64,000 nt of DNA from Terriglobales bacterium (GTDB lineage: Bacteria; Acidobacteriota; Terriglobia; Terriglobales; Acidobacteriaceae), in NCBI GenBank assembly GCA_035487355.1, contig DATHMF010000104.1, positions 100,723-164,722 on the forward strand, read 5' to 3'. The position numbers were made by a program, and so were the translations under genes. The notes under the pieces were generated by a model. That model made no database searches and was not told where the DNA came from. It saw nothing but the letters and a program-made list of their open reading frames with translations. Shown in pieces: positions 17,934 through 27,071 of this stretch (within the stretch, counting starts at the first letter, position 1; every line of letters begins with the position of its first letter).

Positions 17934-20558
17934 ATGGCCGACATCTTCAAATACATTGAAAAGGCCGATAAATACCTTCAGCGTGGAAAAGCGGAAGACG
18001 CTCTGGAGGAGCTCAAGCTCGCCCTCGACGAGGAGCCTGAGAACATGCTGGTTCGCGAACGCGCGTGCGATATTTGTATCTCTCTGAACCGGCAAAGAGA
18101 AGCCACCAGCTACTTGAGCTCACTTCTGGACCGCTACTTTGCCGACAATGATCAAACCCGGGCGGTTGTCACCTACAAGAAGCTGACGCGGATTTCGAGT
18201 CCCACGGTCGCCCAGACTTTTCGCTACGCACAGCTCATTGAGAAAACCAATAAGAAGGAAGCACTCGAGCTGCTGCAAAGAGCGGCGGAGGGTTTTGAGG
18301 CCGGCCGCAAGAAGCCTGAGGCGTTGCAGGTCTACAAGCACCTGGTGGCGCTGGAGCCGACTCTGGAAAATTTCAAGCGCCAGGGAGAGTTGGCGACAGA
18401 GCTAGGCGACGGTAAGACTGCCGCAATAGCGTTTTTCCAGGCAGCGGTGCTGGAGGAAAACGAAAAGCGCGATGGCCATCCCTGGTATGAACGTGCCTAT
18501 GTCATGGATACTTCCAATCCCGACATTGCACTTGCCTATGGGCGCTCCCTTTTACAGCATGGAGACGCGGCCAACTCGCTGAAAGTGATTGAGGCCTTTG
18601 CCAAGCAACCCAACAGCAGCGAACCCATGCGCGAAACCTATGCCCGCGCCTTGCTGCGATTGAAGCGGCCCAAGGAAGCCGAGCCGATTATCATCTCGAT
18701 CTACGAGAAGGACCCGAAGCAGATCAATGAGATTGCGCTGCTGATTGGGACGCTGCTCGAGATCGAACATGACGGCACGGCGCTTAATATTGCCAAACGT
18801 ACTCTCGAATTGGAAGAAAAGGCCGGTCGCAACCGTGAATTTGTAAACCAACTCAAAGAGATTATTGATCACCACCGCGCCAATCCGGAATTTCTGGAAT
18901 ACATGGTGATGTTGTTTAACAGCACCAACCGTGAGCAGGATTATTGCGCCACGCTGATCAAGCTCTTCGACCTTTATTACGCAGCGGGAAATTATCTTAA
19001 GGCCGCCGATTCCCTCGACGCCGCCGCCGAGGTGGATGCTTATGAGCCGGGCCACCAGAAGCGCCTGGAGATGTTGAAAGGCAAGATTGATGCCAACCGC
19101 CATCGCGCCATCGCCAACCGCTTTACGGCGGCGGTCAAGGTGAGTGCGTCTGCCCAGAGGGAGGCCGATGAAGAAGCTTCCCGTACCCCGAGCGAGAATG
19201 AACCCACGGTGCTCGAAGACTTCATGCTGCAGGCGGAAATCTTTTTGCAATACAGCATGCGCTCCAAGGCGGTAGAGCGCCTGCAAAGGATCCAGAAGTT
19301 ATTTCCGCGGGAAGAGGAGCGCAACGAAAAGCTGCGGACTTTATACATGAACGCGGGCATGATGCCGAAATACGACACGCCTTCGCCGGCTCCGCCGCCA
19401 AAGGCAGCGACTCCGCCACCCATACCCGCCGAAACCCAGAGAGTGGTTCCACCCACGATTGCGCTGACCAATCCCTCGGGAGCGCCGCCGATGGTTACAT
19501 CGGCCGCCAATGAAAATTCTGTAGACAACATTGCCCGGGTCACCGAGATCACACGCAATATCTATCGCCAGGCAAATGTGAAGGCTGTCTTGTTTGCCGC
19601 TGTGAACGACGTAGGCCGCCACTGGGGAGCCAGTCGCTGCGTGGCAGGGTTGTGCACTCCGGGCAAGCCTCCGTCAGCAGCGCTGGAGTATTGTGCGCCC
19701 GGCGTAAAGCAGTCCGATGTAATGGCCATTGTGAAGCTCATCGGGACTTTGCAAGGGCTGGCAGTTGGCCAAGGGCCAATCGCTATCGCGAACGTGAAGA
19801 GCGCGCCTGAACTGGCTGCCATCAAACAGTGGGTGGATGCGCTGGGCATCGAATCAGTCCTGGCGGTTCCGCTGCTCGATGGCGAAGAGCATGTCGGCAT
19901 TCTTATCCTGGAGCAGTGTGGCAGCTCGCGTCCGTGGCGCCAGACCGATGTGCTGGTGCTCAAGACCATCGCCGACCAGATGGTGCTGGCCGTCAACAAC
20001 GCCAAGCTGCGCAACTTGATGAAGACGCTGGCGGTCACAGATGAAAAGTCGGGGCTGCTCAAGCGGGCTTCTTACCTGGATGTTCTGTTGGCCGAGGTTC
20101 GCCGCGGATTGCAGCAGAACTCGCCGGCCTCTGTCATGTTGCTGCACTTTGGCCGGGCCTCGAACCTGATCAAGGAAATCGGCGAGCCTGCAGTGGAATC
20201 CATGATGCAGCAGCTTGGACAAATCTGCTGCTCGCACATCCGGCAGAACGATGTGGCAGTGCGTTATGACATGACCAGCATTGCCCTGGTATTGGCTGAT
20301 ACCAACGAAAAAAATGCCTTCTTCGTGGTGGAAAAGCTGCGCAAAGTGCTGAACACGGTGAAAGTCCCGGGCACGGACCGTTCGGTTGCCTGCTCGGTCG
20401 GCATTGCCGAAGCCGTGATGCAGGCCCGCTTTGACCCCATTGATATCGTTACCGAAAGCATCAATCGCGTAGAACGCGCCCTCGATCTGGCTAAACACGA
20501 GGGCGGTGGCAAAGCCAAGTCGCTTGCCCCGCAGGTGGAAGCGGCGGCAGTGGCCTAA
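17934..20558 (+). CDS. TPR / GAF / degenerate GGDEF protein
   Basis: 874 residues, cytoplasmic. Residues about 1-480 are TPR-like helical repeats (I-E-K-A-D-K-Y-L-Q-R-G-K-A-E-D-A-L-E-E-L and many similar). A Pro/Ala-rich linker (about 480-520) follows, then a GAF-type sensor (about 540-690: V-L-F-A-A-V-N-D-V-G-R ... V-L-A-V-P-L-L-D-G-E-E-H-V-G-I-L-I-L). The C-terminus (about 700-860) has the fold order of a GGDEF domain, but the signature reads V-R-Y-D-M-T-S rather than G-G-D-E-F. It is unlikely to make c-di-GMP and may instead bind nucleotide or dimerise. A chemosensory or assembly scaffold role is possible. The ATG at 17934 has no strong ribosome binding site. Confidence 0.82.
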   Translation: MADIFKYIEKADKYLQRGKAEDALEELKLALDEEPENMLVRERACDICISLNRQREATSYLSSLLDRYFADNDQTRAVVTYKKLTRISSPTVAQTFRYAQLIEKTNKKEALELLQRAAEGFEAGRKKPEALQVYKHLVALEPTLENFKRQGELATELGDGKTAAIAFFQAAVLEENEKRDGHPWYERAYVMDTSNPDIALAYGRSLLQHGDAANSLKVIEAFAKQPNSSEPMRETYARALLRLKRPKEAEPIIISIYEKDPKQINEIALLIGTLLEIEHDGTALNIAKRTLELEEKAGRNREFVNQLKEIIDHHRANPEFLEYMVMLFNSTNREQDYCATLIKLFDLYYAAGNYLKAADSLDAAAEVDAYEPGHQKRLEMLKGKIDANRHRAIANRFTAAVKVSASAQREADEEASRTPSENEPTVLEDFMLQAEIFLQYSMRSKAVERLQRIQKLFPREEERNEKLRTLYMNAGMMPKYDTPSPAPPPKAATPPPIPAETQRVVPPTIALTNPSGAPPMVTSAANENSVDNIARVTEITRNIYRQANVKAVLFAAVNDVGRHWGASRCVAGLCTPGKPPSAALEYCAPGVKQSDVMAIVKLIGTLQGLAVGQGPIAIANVKSAPELAAIKQWVDALGIESVLAVPLLDGEEHVGILILEQCGSSRPWRQTDVLVLKTIADQMVLAVNNAKLRNLMKTLAVTDEKSGLLKRASYLDVLLAEVRRGLQQNSPASVMLLHFGRASNLIKEIGEPAVESMMQQLGQICCSHIRQNDVAVRYDMTSIALVLADTNEKNAFFVVEKLRKVLNTVKVPGTDRSVACSVGIAEAVMQARFDPIDIVTESINRVERALDLAKHEGGGKAKSLAPQVEAAAVA

Positions 20559-20758
20559 AGCCTGTTCCCGCAGTTCACGTGCGTGGTGTACTACCATATC
20601 CCAAGATTTTTCTTTAACGATATGTCTTGCGGGAAGAGCCCTCCATCTTTGTCGAAATAATTGAGAAAACCTTTTTTGTTGAGTATCGTCCAACCAAGGG
20701 AACTTTGTGCCTAATTTCTCCGTTCCTTCAATACAATTTCAATGCAGCGAGGTTAGCC

Positions 20759-22855
20759 ATGCGTCTTTCAAAGATTTTCTGCCTATGCATTCTGTTATGT
20801 GTTTTTCCGTTGGCGGTTTTTGCCGAAAACCCGGCAGCGGAAACGTCGCCACAATTGCCCAAGCTGGATCGTTTCGATCCGCAAATGGTAGATACGTCGG
20901 TAGACCCCTGCACCGATTTTTACCAATACGCCTGCAGCAAGTGGATGAAGGCCAACCCTATCCCGCCCGACCAGGTTTCGTGGGGAACGGCCAGTCCGCT
21001 GCAACTGTGGAACGAGAATGTGTTGCGCGAAACGCTGGAGAAGACTTCCAGCAACGATCCTAAGCGCAGCCCGGTGGAGCAGAAGATCGGCGATTACTGG
21101 TACGCGTGTATGGATGAGAAGGGCATCGAAGCCACCGGCACAAAAGCCATTCAGCCGGAGCTCGAGCGCATTGCCGCCTTGAAAAGCAAGTCGCAACTGG
21201 CGGAAGCGATTGCCCACTTGCACCTGACCATTCCCGGGGCGGAGTTCCCGGACGACAATCAGACTGACGCTGCGGTTCTCGGGTTTTCCGGCCAGACGGA
21301 TTATGACGATGCTACGCGCTCGGTTGCAACCTTTGACCAGGGCGGCATGGGACTGCCCAGCCGCCAGTTTTACCTGGATAAGGACGCCAAGTCGGAGGAG
21401 ATCCGCAAGAAATACCTGCAGCACGTCAGCAACATGCTGGTGCTAGGAGGCGAGAAGCCCAAGCAGGCCGCTAAAGATGCGGCCACAGTACTGGAAATTG
21501 AGACCGCGATGGCCACGGCCGCCATGGATGCGGTATTGCGCCGTGATCCTAAGAACGTAAATAACAGAATGTCACTGGCGCAAGTGCAGGCGCTGGCCCC
21601 TTCTTTTGAGTGGAAGAAATATTTGACCCTGGTGGATGCGCCATCCGCGCCGCAGTACATTGTTACCTCGCCCGACTATTTCCGTGGTCTTGAAAAGCTG
21701 CTGCAACAGCGCTCGCTGGATGATTGGAAGGTGTATCTGCGCTGGCAATTGCTCCACGGCTCGGCGCGCTTTCTCAACAAGGCCTTTGTGGATGAGAACT
21801 TTGATTTTTACTCCAAGACCCTTTTCGGTGCGCAGCAGCAGCAACCGCGCTGGCGGCGTTGCGTGCGCGCGGCAGACCGCGATTTGGGCGAGGCCCTGGG
21901 GCAGGCTTATGTGGACCGCGCCTTTGGAGCAGAGAGCAAAGAGCGCGTGCTGAAGCTGGTCAACGACATCAAAGCGGCCTTGCACCAGGACCTTCTGTCG
22001 CAGGAGTGGATGTCGGCGGCCACCAAACAGCAGGCTGTAACCAAGCTGCAGGCGCAGCTCGAGAAAATTGGATATCCCAACCAGTGGCGCGACTACTCCA
22101 GCGTGCAAATTGGGCGTAACAGCTACCTGCAAAATGTTCAGCAGGCCTCGGCGTTTGAATTTCGCCGCTGGGTCAACAAAATCGGTCAACCCGTGGACCG
22201 CGCCGAGTGGGGCATGACTCCGCCTACCATCAACGCGTATGAAGACCCGCAGACCAACACTATCAACTTCCCGGCCGGCATTTTACAGCCTCCATTCTTT
22301 GACAAGGAGCAGGATGATGCGGTGAACTACGGCGCCATCGGCACCATCATCGGACACGAGAGCATCCACGGATTCGACGACCAAGGGCGCAAGTTCGATG
22401 CGCAGGGCAATCTTCACGACTGGTGGACAGAACAGGACGCCAAAGAATACGACGCGCGGGGTAAGTGCATCGCCGATGAGTATACCCAGGAAATTCCCGA
22501 GGCGGGCGTCAAGCAAAATGGGCTTATGACCCAGGGCGAAGACACGGCCGACAACGGCGGCATCCATCTGGCTTTCATGGCACTGGAATCTGCGCTGGCG
22601 CGCGAAGGCAAAGACCTGGACGCCAAGTCGAGCGATGGTTGGACGCCCCGGCAACGTTTCTTTCTTGCCGACGCCAATTCCTGGTGTGCCAATGAACGTC
22701 CTGAACTGATGCGGACCCAGGTACTGACCAATCCCCACTCCATCGCCAAATACCGCATCAACAACGTGGTGGCCAACATGCCGGAATTCCAAAAGGCGTT
22801 TAGCTGCAAGAAAGGCCAGCCTATGGTGCATGAGAATGCCTGCCGGGTGTGGTAA
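20759..22855 (+). CDS. M13-family zinc endopeptidase (neprilysin/PepO-like)
   Basis: 698 residues from the ATG at 20759; the frame is open upstream, but a signal peptide begins exactly here (M-R-L-S-K-I-F-C-L-C-I-L-L-C-V-F), so it is exported. M13 features are V-D-P-C-T-D-F-Y-Q-Y-A-C near the mature N-terminus, N-A-Y-E-D-P-Q-T-N-T-I-N-F-P-A-G, zinc motif H-E-S-I-H at about 533-537, G-E-D-T-A-D-N-G-G near 595 (third zinc ligand) and C-terminal N-P-H-S-I-A-K-Y-R-I-N-N ending C-R-V-W. It cleaves short peptides outside the cytoplasm. Length is normal and all catalytic elements are seen. Confidence 0.95.
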   Translation: MRLSKIFCLCILLCVFPLAVFAENPAAETSPQLPKLDRFDPQMVDTSVDPCTDFYQYACSKWMKANPIPPDQVSWGTASPLQLWNENVLRETLEKTSSNDPKRSPVEQKIGDYWYACMDEKGIEATGTKAIQPELERIAALKSKSQLAEAIAHLHLTIPGAEFPDDNQTDAAVLGFSGQTDYDDATRSVATFDQGGMGLPSRQFYLDKDAKSEEIRKKYLQHVSNMLVLGGEKPKQAAKDAATVLEIETAMATAAMDAVLRRDPKNVNNRMSLAQVQALAPSFEWKKYLTLVDAPSAPQYIVTSPDYFRGLEKLLQQRSLDDWKVYLRWQLLHGSARFLNKAFVDENFDFYSKTLFGAQQQQPRWRRCVRAADRDLGEALGQAYVDRAFGAESKERVLKLVNDIKAALHQDLLSQEWMSAATKQQAVTKLQAQLEKIGYPNQWRDYSSVQIGRNSYLQNVQQASAFEFRRWVNKIGQPVDRAEWGMTPPTINAYEDPQTNTINFPAGILQPPFFDKEQDDAVNYGAIGTIIGHESIHGFDDQGRKFDAQGNLHDWWTEQDAKEYDARGKCIADEYTQEIPEAGVKQNGLMTQGEDTADNGGIHLAFMALESALAREGKDLDAKSSDGWTPRQRFFLADANSWCANERPELMRTQVLTNPHSIAKYRINNVVANMPEFQKAFSCKKGQPMVHENACRVW

Positions 22856-22856
22856 T

Positions 22857-23108
22857 TGAGCCATTGAATCATTGGGTCATTGGGTCATTGGGTCATTGAA
22901 AATTGGTAATCGGGTAATTTGAAGAGGTACGAAGTCTGAAGTTCGAAGTACGATTTACGATTGTCGATTTACGATTTTTGAATCTTACTTCGTACTTCGT
23001 AAACCGTACTTCTCAATTGCCTTTGTGTCCTTCGTGTCCTTTTGTGGTTTATCATCCCTATCGTCAGGAAAAGATTTGATTCACCACGGAGACACGGAGG
23101 CACGGAGA
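22857..23108. repeat. Intergenic array of three short-repeat families
   Basis: Directly after the M13 stop, attgagccattgaatcattgg continues as gtcattgg units (to about 22905). This changes to acgatttacgatt/tacgaagta units (about 22920-23010) and ends with caccacggagacacggaggcac (about 23080-23104), whose last bases form the ribosome binding site of the next gene. Confidence 0.8.
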
Positions 23109-23109
23109 G

Positions 23110-23991
23110 ATGGAAATAAAAAAAGTTGGTGTGCTGGGCTGCGGTTTGATGGGCTCCGGCATTGCCCAAGTTAGCGCAACGGCCGGGTTGGAGACGATTG
23201 TCCTCGAAGCTGAGCAGTCCTTCATTGACAAAGGCTTTGCGCGCATTGAGAAGTCCCTGGCCAAGCTGGCGGAAAAGGGAACAATCAAAGAAACGCCGGC
23301 AAGAGTCCGCACTCGCCTGCAGGGGACTACACGCAAAGAAGATTTGGCCGGCTGCGACCTCATCATCGAGGCCATCGTTGAGAACCTGGAAGAGAAGCGT
23401 AAGATATTTGCTGCTCTTGACGGCATTGTAAAATCCGACGCCATCTTCGCCTCTAATACCTCATCAATCTCCATTACCGCGCTGATGACCAGCACCAAGC
23501 GCCCGCAACGCTTTGTCGGACTGCACTTTTTCAATCCGGTGCCGCTGATGCAGTTGGTGGAAGTTGTCCGGACCATCGCCACGGCGGATGATGTCTACGA
23601 GAGCGCTGTGGCCTTTGGGGAAAAAGTCGGCAAGGTGCCGGTGCGGACTTCCGATAAGCCCGGCTTTATCGTTAACCGCCTGCTGGTGCCCTATCTGCTG
23701 GATGCTATCCGCGCTTATGAAGAAGGCGTGGGCTCGATCCCCGATATTGATAACGCCATGAAGCTGGGCTGCGGGCATCCTATGGGGCCGTTCACTCTGC
23801 TGGATTTCGTAGGCCTCGATACCACCTACTACATCACCCATGTAATGTATGAAGAATTCAAAGAGCGCCGCTTCGCCGCGCCTCCGCTGCTCAAGCGCCT
23901 GGTCCTTGCCGGCTGGCATGGACAAAAAACCGGTAAAGGGTTCTATGATTATGCGGACCCGAAGAACCCAGTGCCGGGGAAGTTTCTTTAA
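23110..23991 (+). CDS. hbd: 3-hydroxybutyryl-CoA dehydrogenase
   Basis: 293 residues, NAD-dependent oxidation of 3-hydroxyacyl-CoA to acetoacetyl-CoA type products. The Rossmann motif is G-V-L-G-C-G-L-M-G-S-G-I-A-Q near the N-terminus, followed by catalytic F-V-G-L-H-F-F-N-P-V-P and N-R-L-L-V-P-Y-L-L-D, with the C-terminal helical domain ending G-K-G-F-Y-D-Y. The ATG follows GGAGAG, which comes from an intergenic repeat. The next gene is a crotonase, so the pair catalyses consecutive steps of short-chain acyl-CoA metabolism. A second copy, diverged, lies at 31.96 kb. Confidence 0.95.
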   Translation: MEIKKVGVLGCGLMGSGIAQVSATAGLETIVLEAEQSFIDKGFARIEKSLAKLAEKGTIKETPARVRTRLQGTTRKEDLAGCDLIIEAIVENLEEKRKIFAALDGIVKSDAIFASNTSSISITALMTSTKRPQRFVGLHFFNPVPLMQLVEVVRTIATADDVYESAVAFGEKVGKVPVRTSDKPGFIVNRLLVPYLLDAIRAYEEGVGSIPDIDNAMKLGCGHPMGPFTLLDFVGLDTTYYITHVMYEEFKERRFAAPPLLKRLVLAGWHGQKTGKGFYDYADPKNPVPGKFL

Positions 23992-24085
23992 CCGCAGAGG
24001 ACGCGGAGAAGCGCAGAGGATTTTCGATTTACGATTTCTGATTGACGATTTTGACTTCGTATTTCCTTCAATGCCTTCGTAGTAG
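23992..24085. repeat. Intergenic repeat between hbd and crotonase
   Basis: accgcagaggacgcggagaa (23991-24010) is followed by cgatttacgatttctgattg units. Same families as elsewhere in the window. Confidence 0.75.
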
Positions 24086-24103
24086 AGAGACGAGCAAGAA
24101 TCT

Positions 24104-24889
24104 ATGACTGAATTACAAAACCTGAAATTTGAGAAAAAAGATCAGATTGCCTACGTCACCATCAACCGTCCTGACAAGCTCAATGCCCTGAACCAGGCTG
24201 TGATGGGTGAGTTGCGCGACGTGTTCACCCAAATCAAAGACGACCCCGAGGTGCGGGTCGCCATCTTGACCGGCGCGGGCGAGAAAGCTTTTGTCGCCGG
24301 CGCCGACATTAACGAGCTGAACAAAAACAATTCAGTGGAAGCCAAGGCTTATACCCACAAAGGGCAGGCGGTGCTTGACCTGATTGAAAACCTGGGCAAG
24401 CCGGTGATTGCCTGCCTGAACGGCTATACCCTCGGCGGCGGATGCGAACTCGCCTTGGCCTGCAGCTTTCGCCTGGCCAGCGAGAATGCCAAACTAGGCC
24501 AGCCCGAGGTCAAACTGGGCATCACTCCCGGATACGGCGGCAGCCAGCGCCTGCCCCGGCTCGTAGGCAAAGGACTGGCGCTGCAGATCCTGCTCACCGG
24601 CGAGCAAATTACCGCGCAAGAGGCGCACCGCATCGGACTGGTCAATGAAGTCGTGCCGCTCACCGATCTGGTTCCTCGCGCTGAGGCCATTGCCAAGAAA
24701 ATCATTGCCAACGCTCCCCTGGCGGTGCAGTACACACTGGAGGCAGTGAACAAAGGCATGGAGATGCCGCTGGCTGAAGGATTATTCCTGGAAGCCACTT
24801 TATTCAGTGTGGCTTGTGCTAGCGAAGATAAAAAGGAAGGAACATCGGCGTTTCTGGAAAAGCGGGCAGCGGTCTTTAAAGGGAAATAA
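24104..24889 (+). CDS. Enoyl-CoA hydratase/crotonase
   Basis: 261 residues of the crotonase superfamily: A-Y-V-T-I-N-R-P-D-K-L-N-A-L, the oxyanion-hole segments A-F-V-A-G-A-D-I-N-E-L and G-Y-T-L-G-G-G-C-E-L-A, the catalytic region G-Q-P-E-V-K-L-G-I-T-P-G-Y-G-G, and ending with F-L-E-K-R-A-A-V-F-K-G-K. Both expected glutamates are present. It hydrates enoyl-CoA to 3-hydroxyacyl-CoA, the substrate of the dehydrogenase just upstream. Crotonyl-CoA is likely but not proved. Confidence 0.93.
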   Translation: MTELQNLKFEKKDQIAYVTINRPDKLNALNQAVMGELRDVFTQIKDDPEVRVAILTGAGEKAFVAGADINELNKNNSVEAKAYTHKGQAVLDLIENLGKPVIACLNGYTLGGGCELALACSFRLASENAKLGQPEVKLGITPGYGGSQRLPRLVGKGLALQILLTGEQITAQEAHRIGLVNEVVPLTDLVPRAEAIAKKIIANAPLAVQYTLEAVNKGMEMPLAEGLFLEATLFSVACASEDKKEGTSAFLEKRAAVFKGK

Positions 24890-25115
24890 CTCTTACCACA
24901 GAGACACAGAGAATTGGGTCATTGAGTCATCGGGCCATTGGGTCATTGAAAGTTTGAAGTCCGAATTGCGATTTACGATTTTTGATTTACGAATTACGAT
25001 TTACGCTGTGGTCCGAAAAAACCTGTTTTATTGAGGAAGTATTTTAAAAAATCAGAAAACAGCGATACTTCCAAAATCAGCAATCAAGAATCGTCAATCG
25101 TAAATTGAAACAATT
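24890..25115. repeat. Mixed intergenic repeats
   Basis: ccacagagacacagagaatt is followed by gggtcattgagtcatcgggccattgg-type units (24913-24950), then tgcgatttacgatttttgat units to about 25005 and tcgtcaatcgtaaattg near 25090-25108. Confidence 0.75.
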
Positions 25116-25121
25116 TTTGTC

Positions 25122-26117
25122 ATGAAGATTAAAGTCATTATCGCCGTTTTCTTTTTGTTCGTAGGACTGGCTTCGGCTCGCGACCAGATCAGCGACATCG
25201 AATTTTACGGATACAAAGGCATTGATATCGAAGCCTTACGCAAAGCGCTGCCTGTGCACGAAGGGGACAAGTATTCTGCAGAGACCGACCAGCAGATTCG
25301 GAGAGCGGTTAAACGAGCCACGGGCCACGAACCTACCTACGTTGGTGCCGTGTGCTGCGATGAGCAGGGCGATAATGTGCTCTTCATCGGGCTGGCGGGT
25401 GGGTCGAGCAAGAGTTTTGTCTATAACCCCGAACCGAAAGGCATGCTTCAGCTTTCCACAAAAATCATGGCTCTTGACCGCCAGTTGCAGGCGGCTGTGG
25501 AGGCGGCTGTGCGCAAGGGAGGTGACGGCGCCCAGGAGGACGACTCCAACGGTTACGCTCTCTTCAAAGACCCAGCCGCGCACACGATGCAACTCGCAAT
25601 GCGCGACTATGCCCTGCAGCACCAGGACGAACTCTTGCGAGTATTAAAGTCGTCTTCCGATTCGGAGCAGCGCGCCATCGCTGCCAATGCTCTCGGCTAT
25701 GCGCAGCAATCGCCAGAACAAATTGCTGCTCTGGTGTGGGCCATTCGCGATTCCGATGAAACTGTCCGGAATAATGCGGCCCGGGCGCTGGCGGTTTTGG
25801 CTTCCTCCAGCGCAGAGGTAGTAAAGCAGATTCCGGTCGAGCCCCTCATCGCTATGATTCATTCAGGGGTTTGGACCGACCGCAACAAAGCGACCATGTT
25901 GCTGAGCGCCATGACCGACGCAAGAGACCCCAAGCTGCTCGAGCAGTTAAAAACACAAGCCTTGGATGCGCTCATCGAGATGGCGACGTGGCGTTACGCC
26001 AGCCATGCATTCTTTGCAAAGATCATACTGGCGCGGATCGCCGGTGTTCCGGAAGAGCGCTTGATACAAGCGGCAACAGGGCCGGTGCAGGCGATCCTGG
26101 AACAATTGAGCCATTGA
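25122..26117 (+). CDS. Exported HEAT-repeat protein with a POTRA-like start
   Basis: 331 residues. A signal peptide (V-I-I-A-V-F-F-L-F-V-G-L-A-S-A) is followed by about 60 residues resembling a POTRA domain (I-S-D-I-E-F-Y-G-Y-K-G-I-D-I-E-A-L-R, then P-V-H-E-G-D-K-Y). The C-terminal half has HEAT-like helix pairs (S-E-Q-R-A-I-A-A-N-A-L-G-Y; V-R-N-N-A-A-R-A-L-A-V-L). A periplasmic adaptor role is plausible; no partner is evident. The C-terminal bases merge into the cattgagtgatcgg repeat. Confidence 0.7.
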   Translation: MKIKVIIAVFFLFVGLASARDQISDIEFYGYKGIDIEALRKALPVHEGDKYSAETDQQIRRAVKRATGHEPTYVGAVCCDEQGDNVLFIGLAGGSSKSFVYNPEPKGMLQLSTKIMALDRQLQAAVEAAVRKGGDGAQEDDSNGYALFKDPAAHTMQLAMRDYALQHQDELLRVLKSSSDSEQRAIAANALGYAQQSPEQIAALVWAIRDSDETVRNNAARALAVLASSSAEVVKQIPVEPLIAMIHSGVWTDRNKATMLLSAMTDARDPKLLEQLKTQALDALIEMATWRYASHAFFAKIILARIAGVPEERLIQAATGPVQAILEQLSH

Positions 26118-26275
26118 GTGATCGGATCATTGGGTCATTTGAAGAATTAGCAGTCCGGTAATTGCGTAATTGGAAAGCTAATCAGCCGATTAATCAATCG
26201 CACAATTAAATCAATCTCCCAATAGCACAATGACCCGATGAATCAATGACCCAATGATTCAATCTCCTGTGATAA
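26110..26275. repeat. GTCATTGG-type intergenic repeat, both orientations
   Basis: ttgagccattgagtgatcgg ... gggtcatttg at the left, then aatgacccgatgaatcaatg / acccaatgattcaatc (26228-26262) in the opposite orientation. It fills the spacer ahead of ribH. Confidence 0.75.
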
Positions 26276-26284
26276 AACAGTTCT

Positions 26285-26917
26285 TTGCCAACAAAGATTA
26301 AAATCGAGCACCCAGCGCCACCTTCCCTGAAAATAATCGAGGGCGGGTTGGACGCCAGCGGCCATTCGTTTGGCATTGTTGTCAGCCGGTTCAATGCGTT
26401 TATCACGGAGCGGCTTCTCGCCTCGGCCCTAGACGCCCTCCGGCGTACGGGCGCGAAGGATCGGGACATTCACATCGTCCGCGTACCTGGGGCCTTTGAG
26501 ATTCCTTCGGCAGCACGAGCATTGGCGCAGACCGGCAAGGTGGATGCCATCATTTGTCTCGGCTGCCTGCTGCGGGGCGAGACCTCCAACTACGAGCACA
26601 TTTGCGAAGAGGTCACGCGCGGCGTGGGCCAATCAGCACAAGAGACCGGCGTGCCGCACTCCTGGGGTGTGTTGACCTGCGACAACCTGGAACAGGCCAT
26701 TGACCGCGCAGGACTCAAGAGTGGCAACAAAGGATTTGAAGCTGCTCTGGCTGCTGTGGAGATGGCGTCAGTGAAGAAAGCACTCAGCACTCCGCAGTCA
26801 GCACTCAGCCGGAAGAGAGCAGTCAGCAGTCAGCACTCAGCACTCAGTCCATCAAAGAGTATTGCTGGTAAAGGCAAAGGGCGTAAGCCGAGGACAAATA
26901 AGACACGCAAGAAGTAA
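26285..26917 (+). CDS. ribH: 6,7-dimethyl-8-ribityllumazine synthase with added tail
   Basis: 210 residues from the TTG at 26285, the only in-frame start after a stop at 26273. RibH catalyses the penultimate step of riboflavin synthesis. Family signs are S-R-F-N-A-F-I-T-E-R-L-L, V-P-G-A-F-E-I-P-S-A-A-R, G-C-L-L-R-G-E-T-S-N-Y-E-H-I and N-L-E-Q-A-I-D-R-A-G. In the third motif the usual catalytic histidine (R-G-x-T-x-H-F/Y) is Asn. The core ends near residue 167. The remaining 43 residues are Ser/Lys/Arg-rich and are encoded by an intergenic gcagtcagcactcag repeat. nusB follows, a common pairing. Confidence 0.92.
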   Translation: MPTKIKIEHPAPPSLKIIEGGLDASGHSFGIVVSRFNAFITERLLASALDALRRTGAKDRDIHIVRVPGAFEIPSAARALAQTGKVDAIICLGCLLRGETSNYEHICEEVTRGVGQSAQETGVPHSWGVLTCDNLEQAIDRAGLKSGNKGFEAALAAVEMASVKKALSTPQSALSRKRAVSSQHSALSPSKSIAGKGKGRKPRTNKTRKK

Positions 26918-27070
26918 GAAGTACGCAGTATCAAGTACGATTAGAATCGTGCTTCGTAATCGTCGATTGAACTTCTCAAGACACACCACACAATTTTCTG
27001 AAATATTGAAATATTAAGCTTAAGCTAATACCGGTTACTGGCAAACTGGCAACCGAGAACTGAGAACTGC
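26918..27070. repeat. Repeat-filled spacer between ribH and nusB
   Basis: agtacgcagtatcaagtacg and cgtaatcgtcgattgaactt units are followed near the end by actggcaaactggcaaccgag and gagaactgagaactg. The last also occurs near 1030. Confidence 0.7.
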
Positions 27071-27071
27071 T

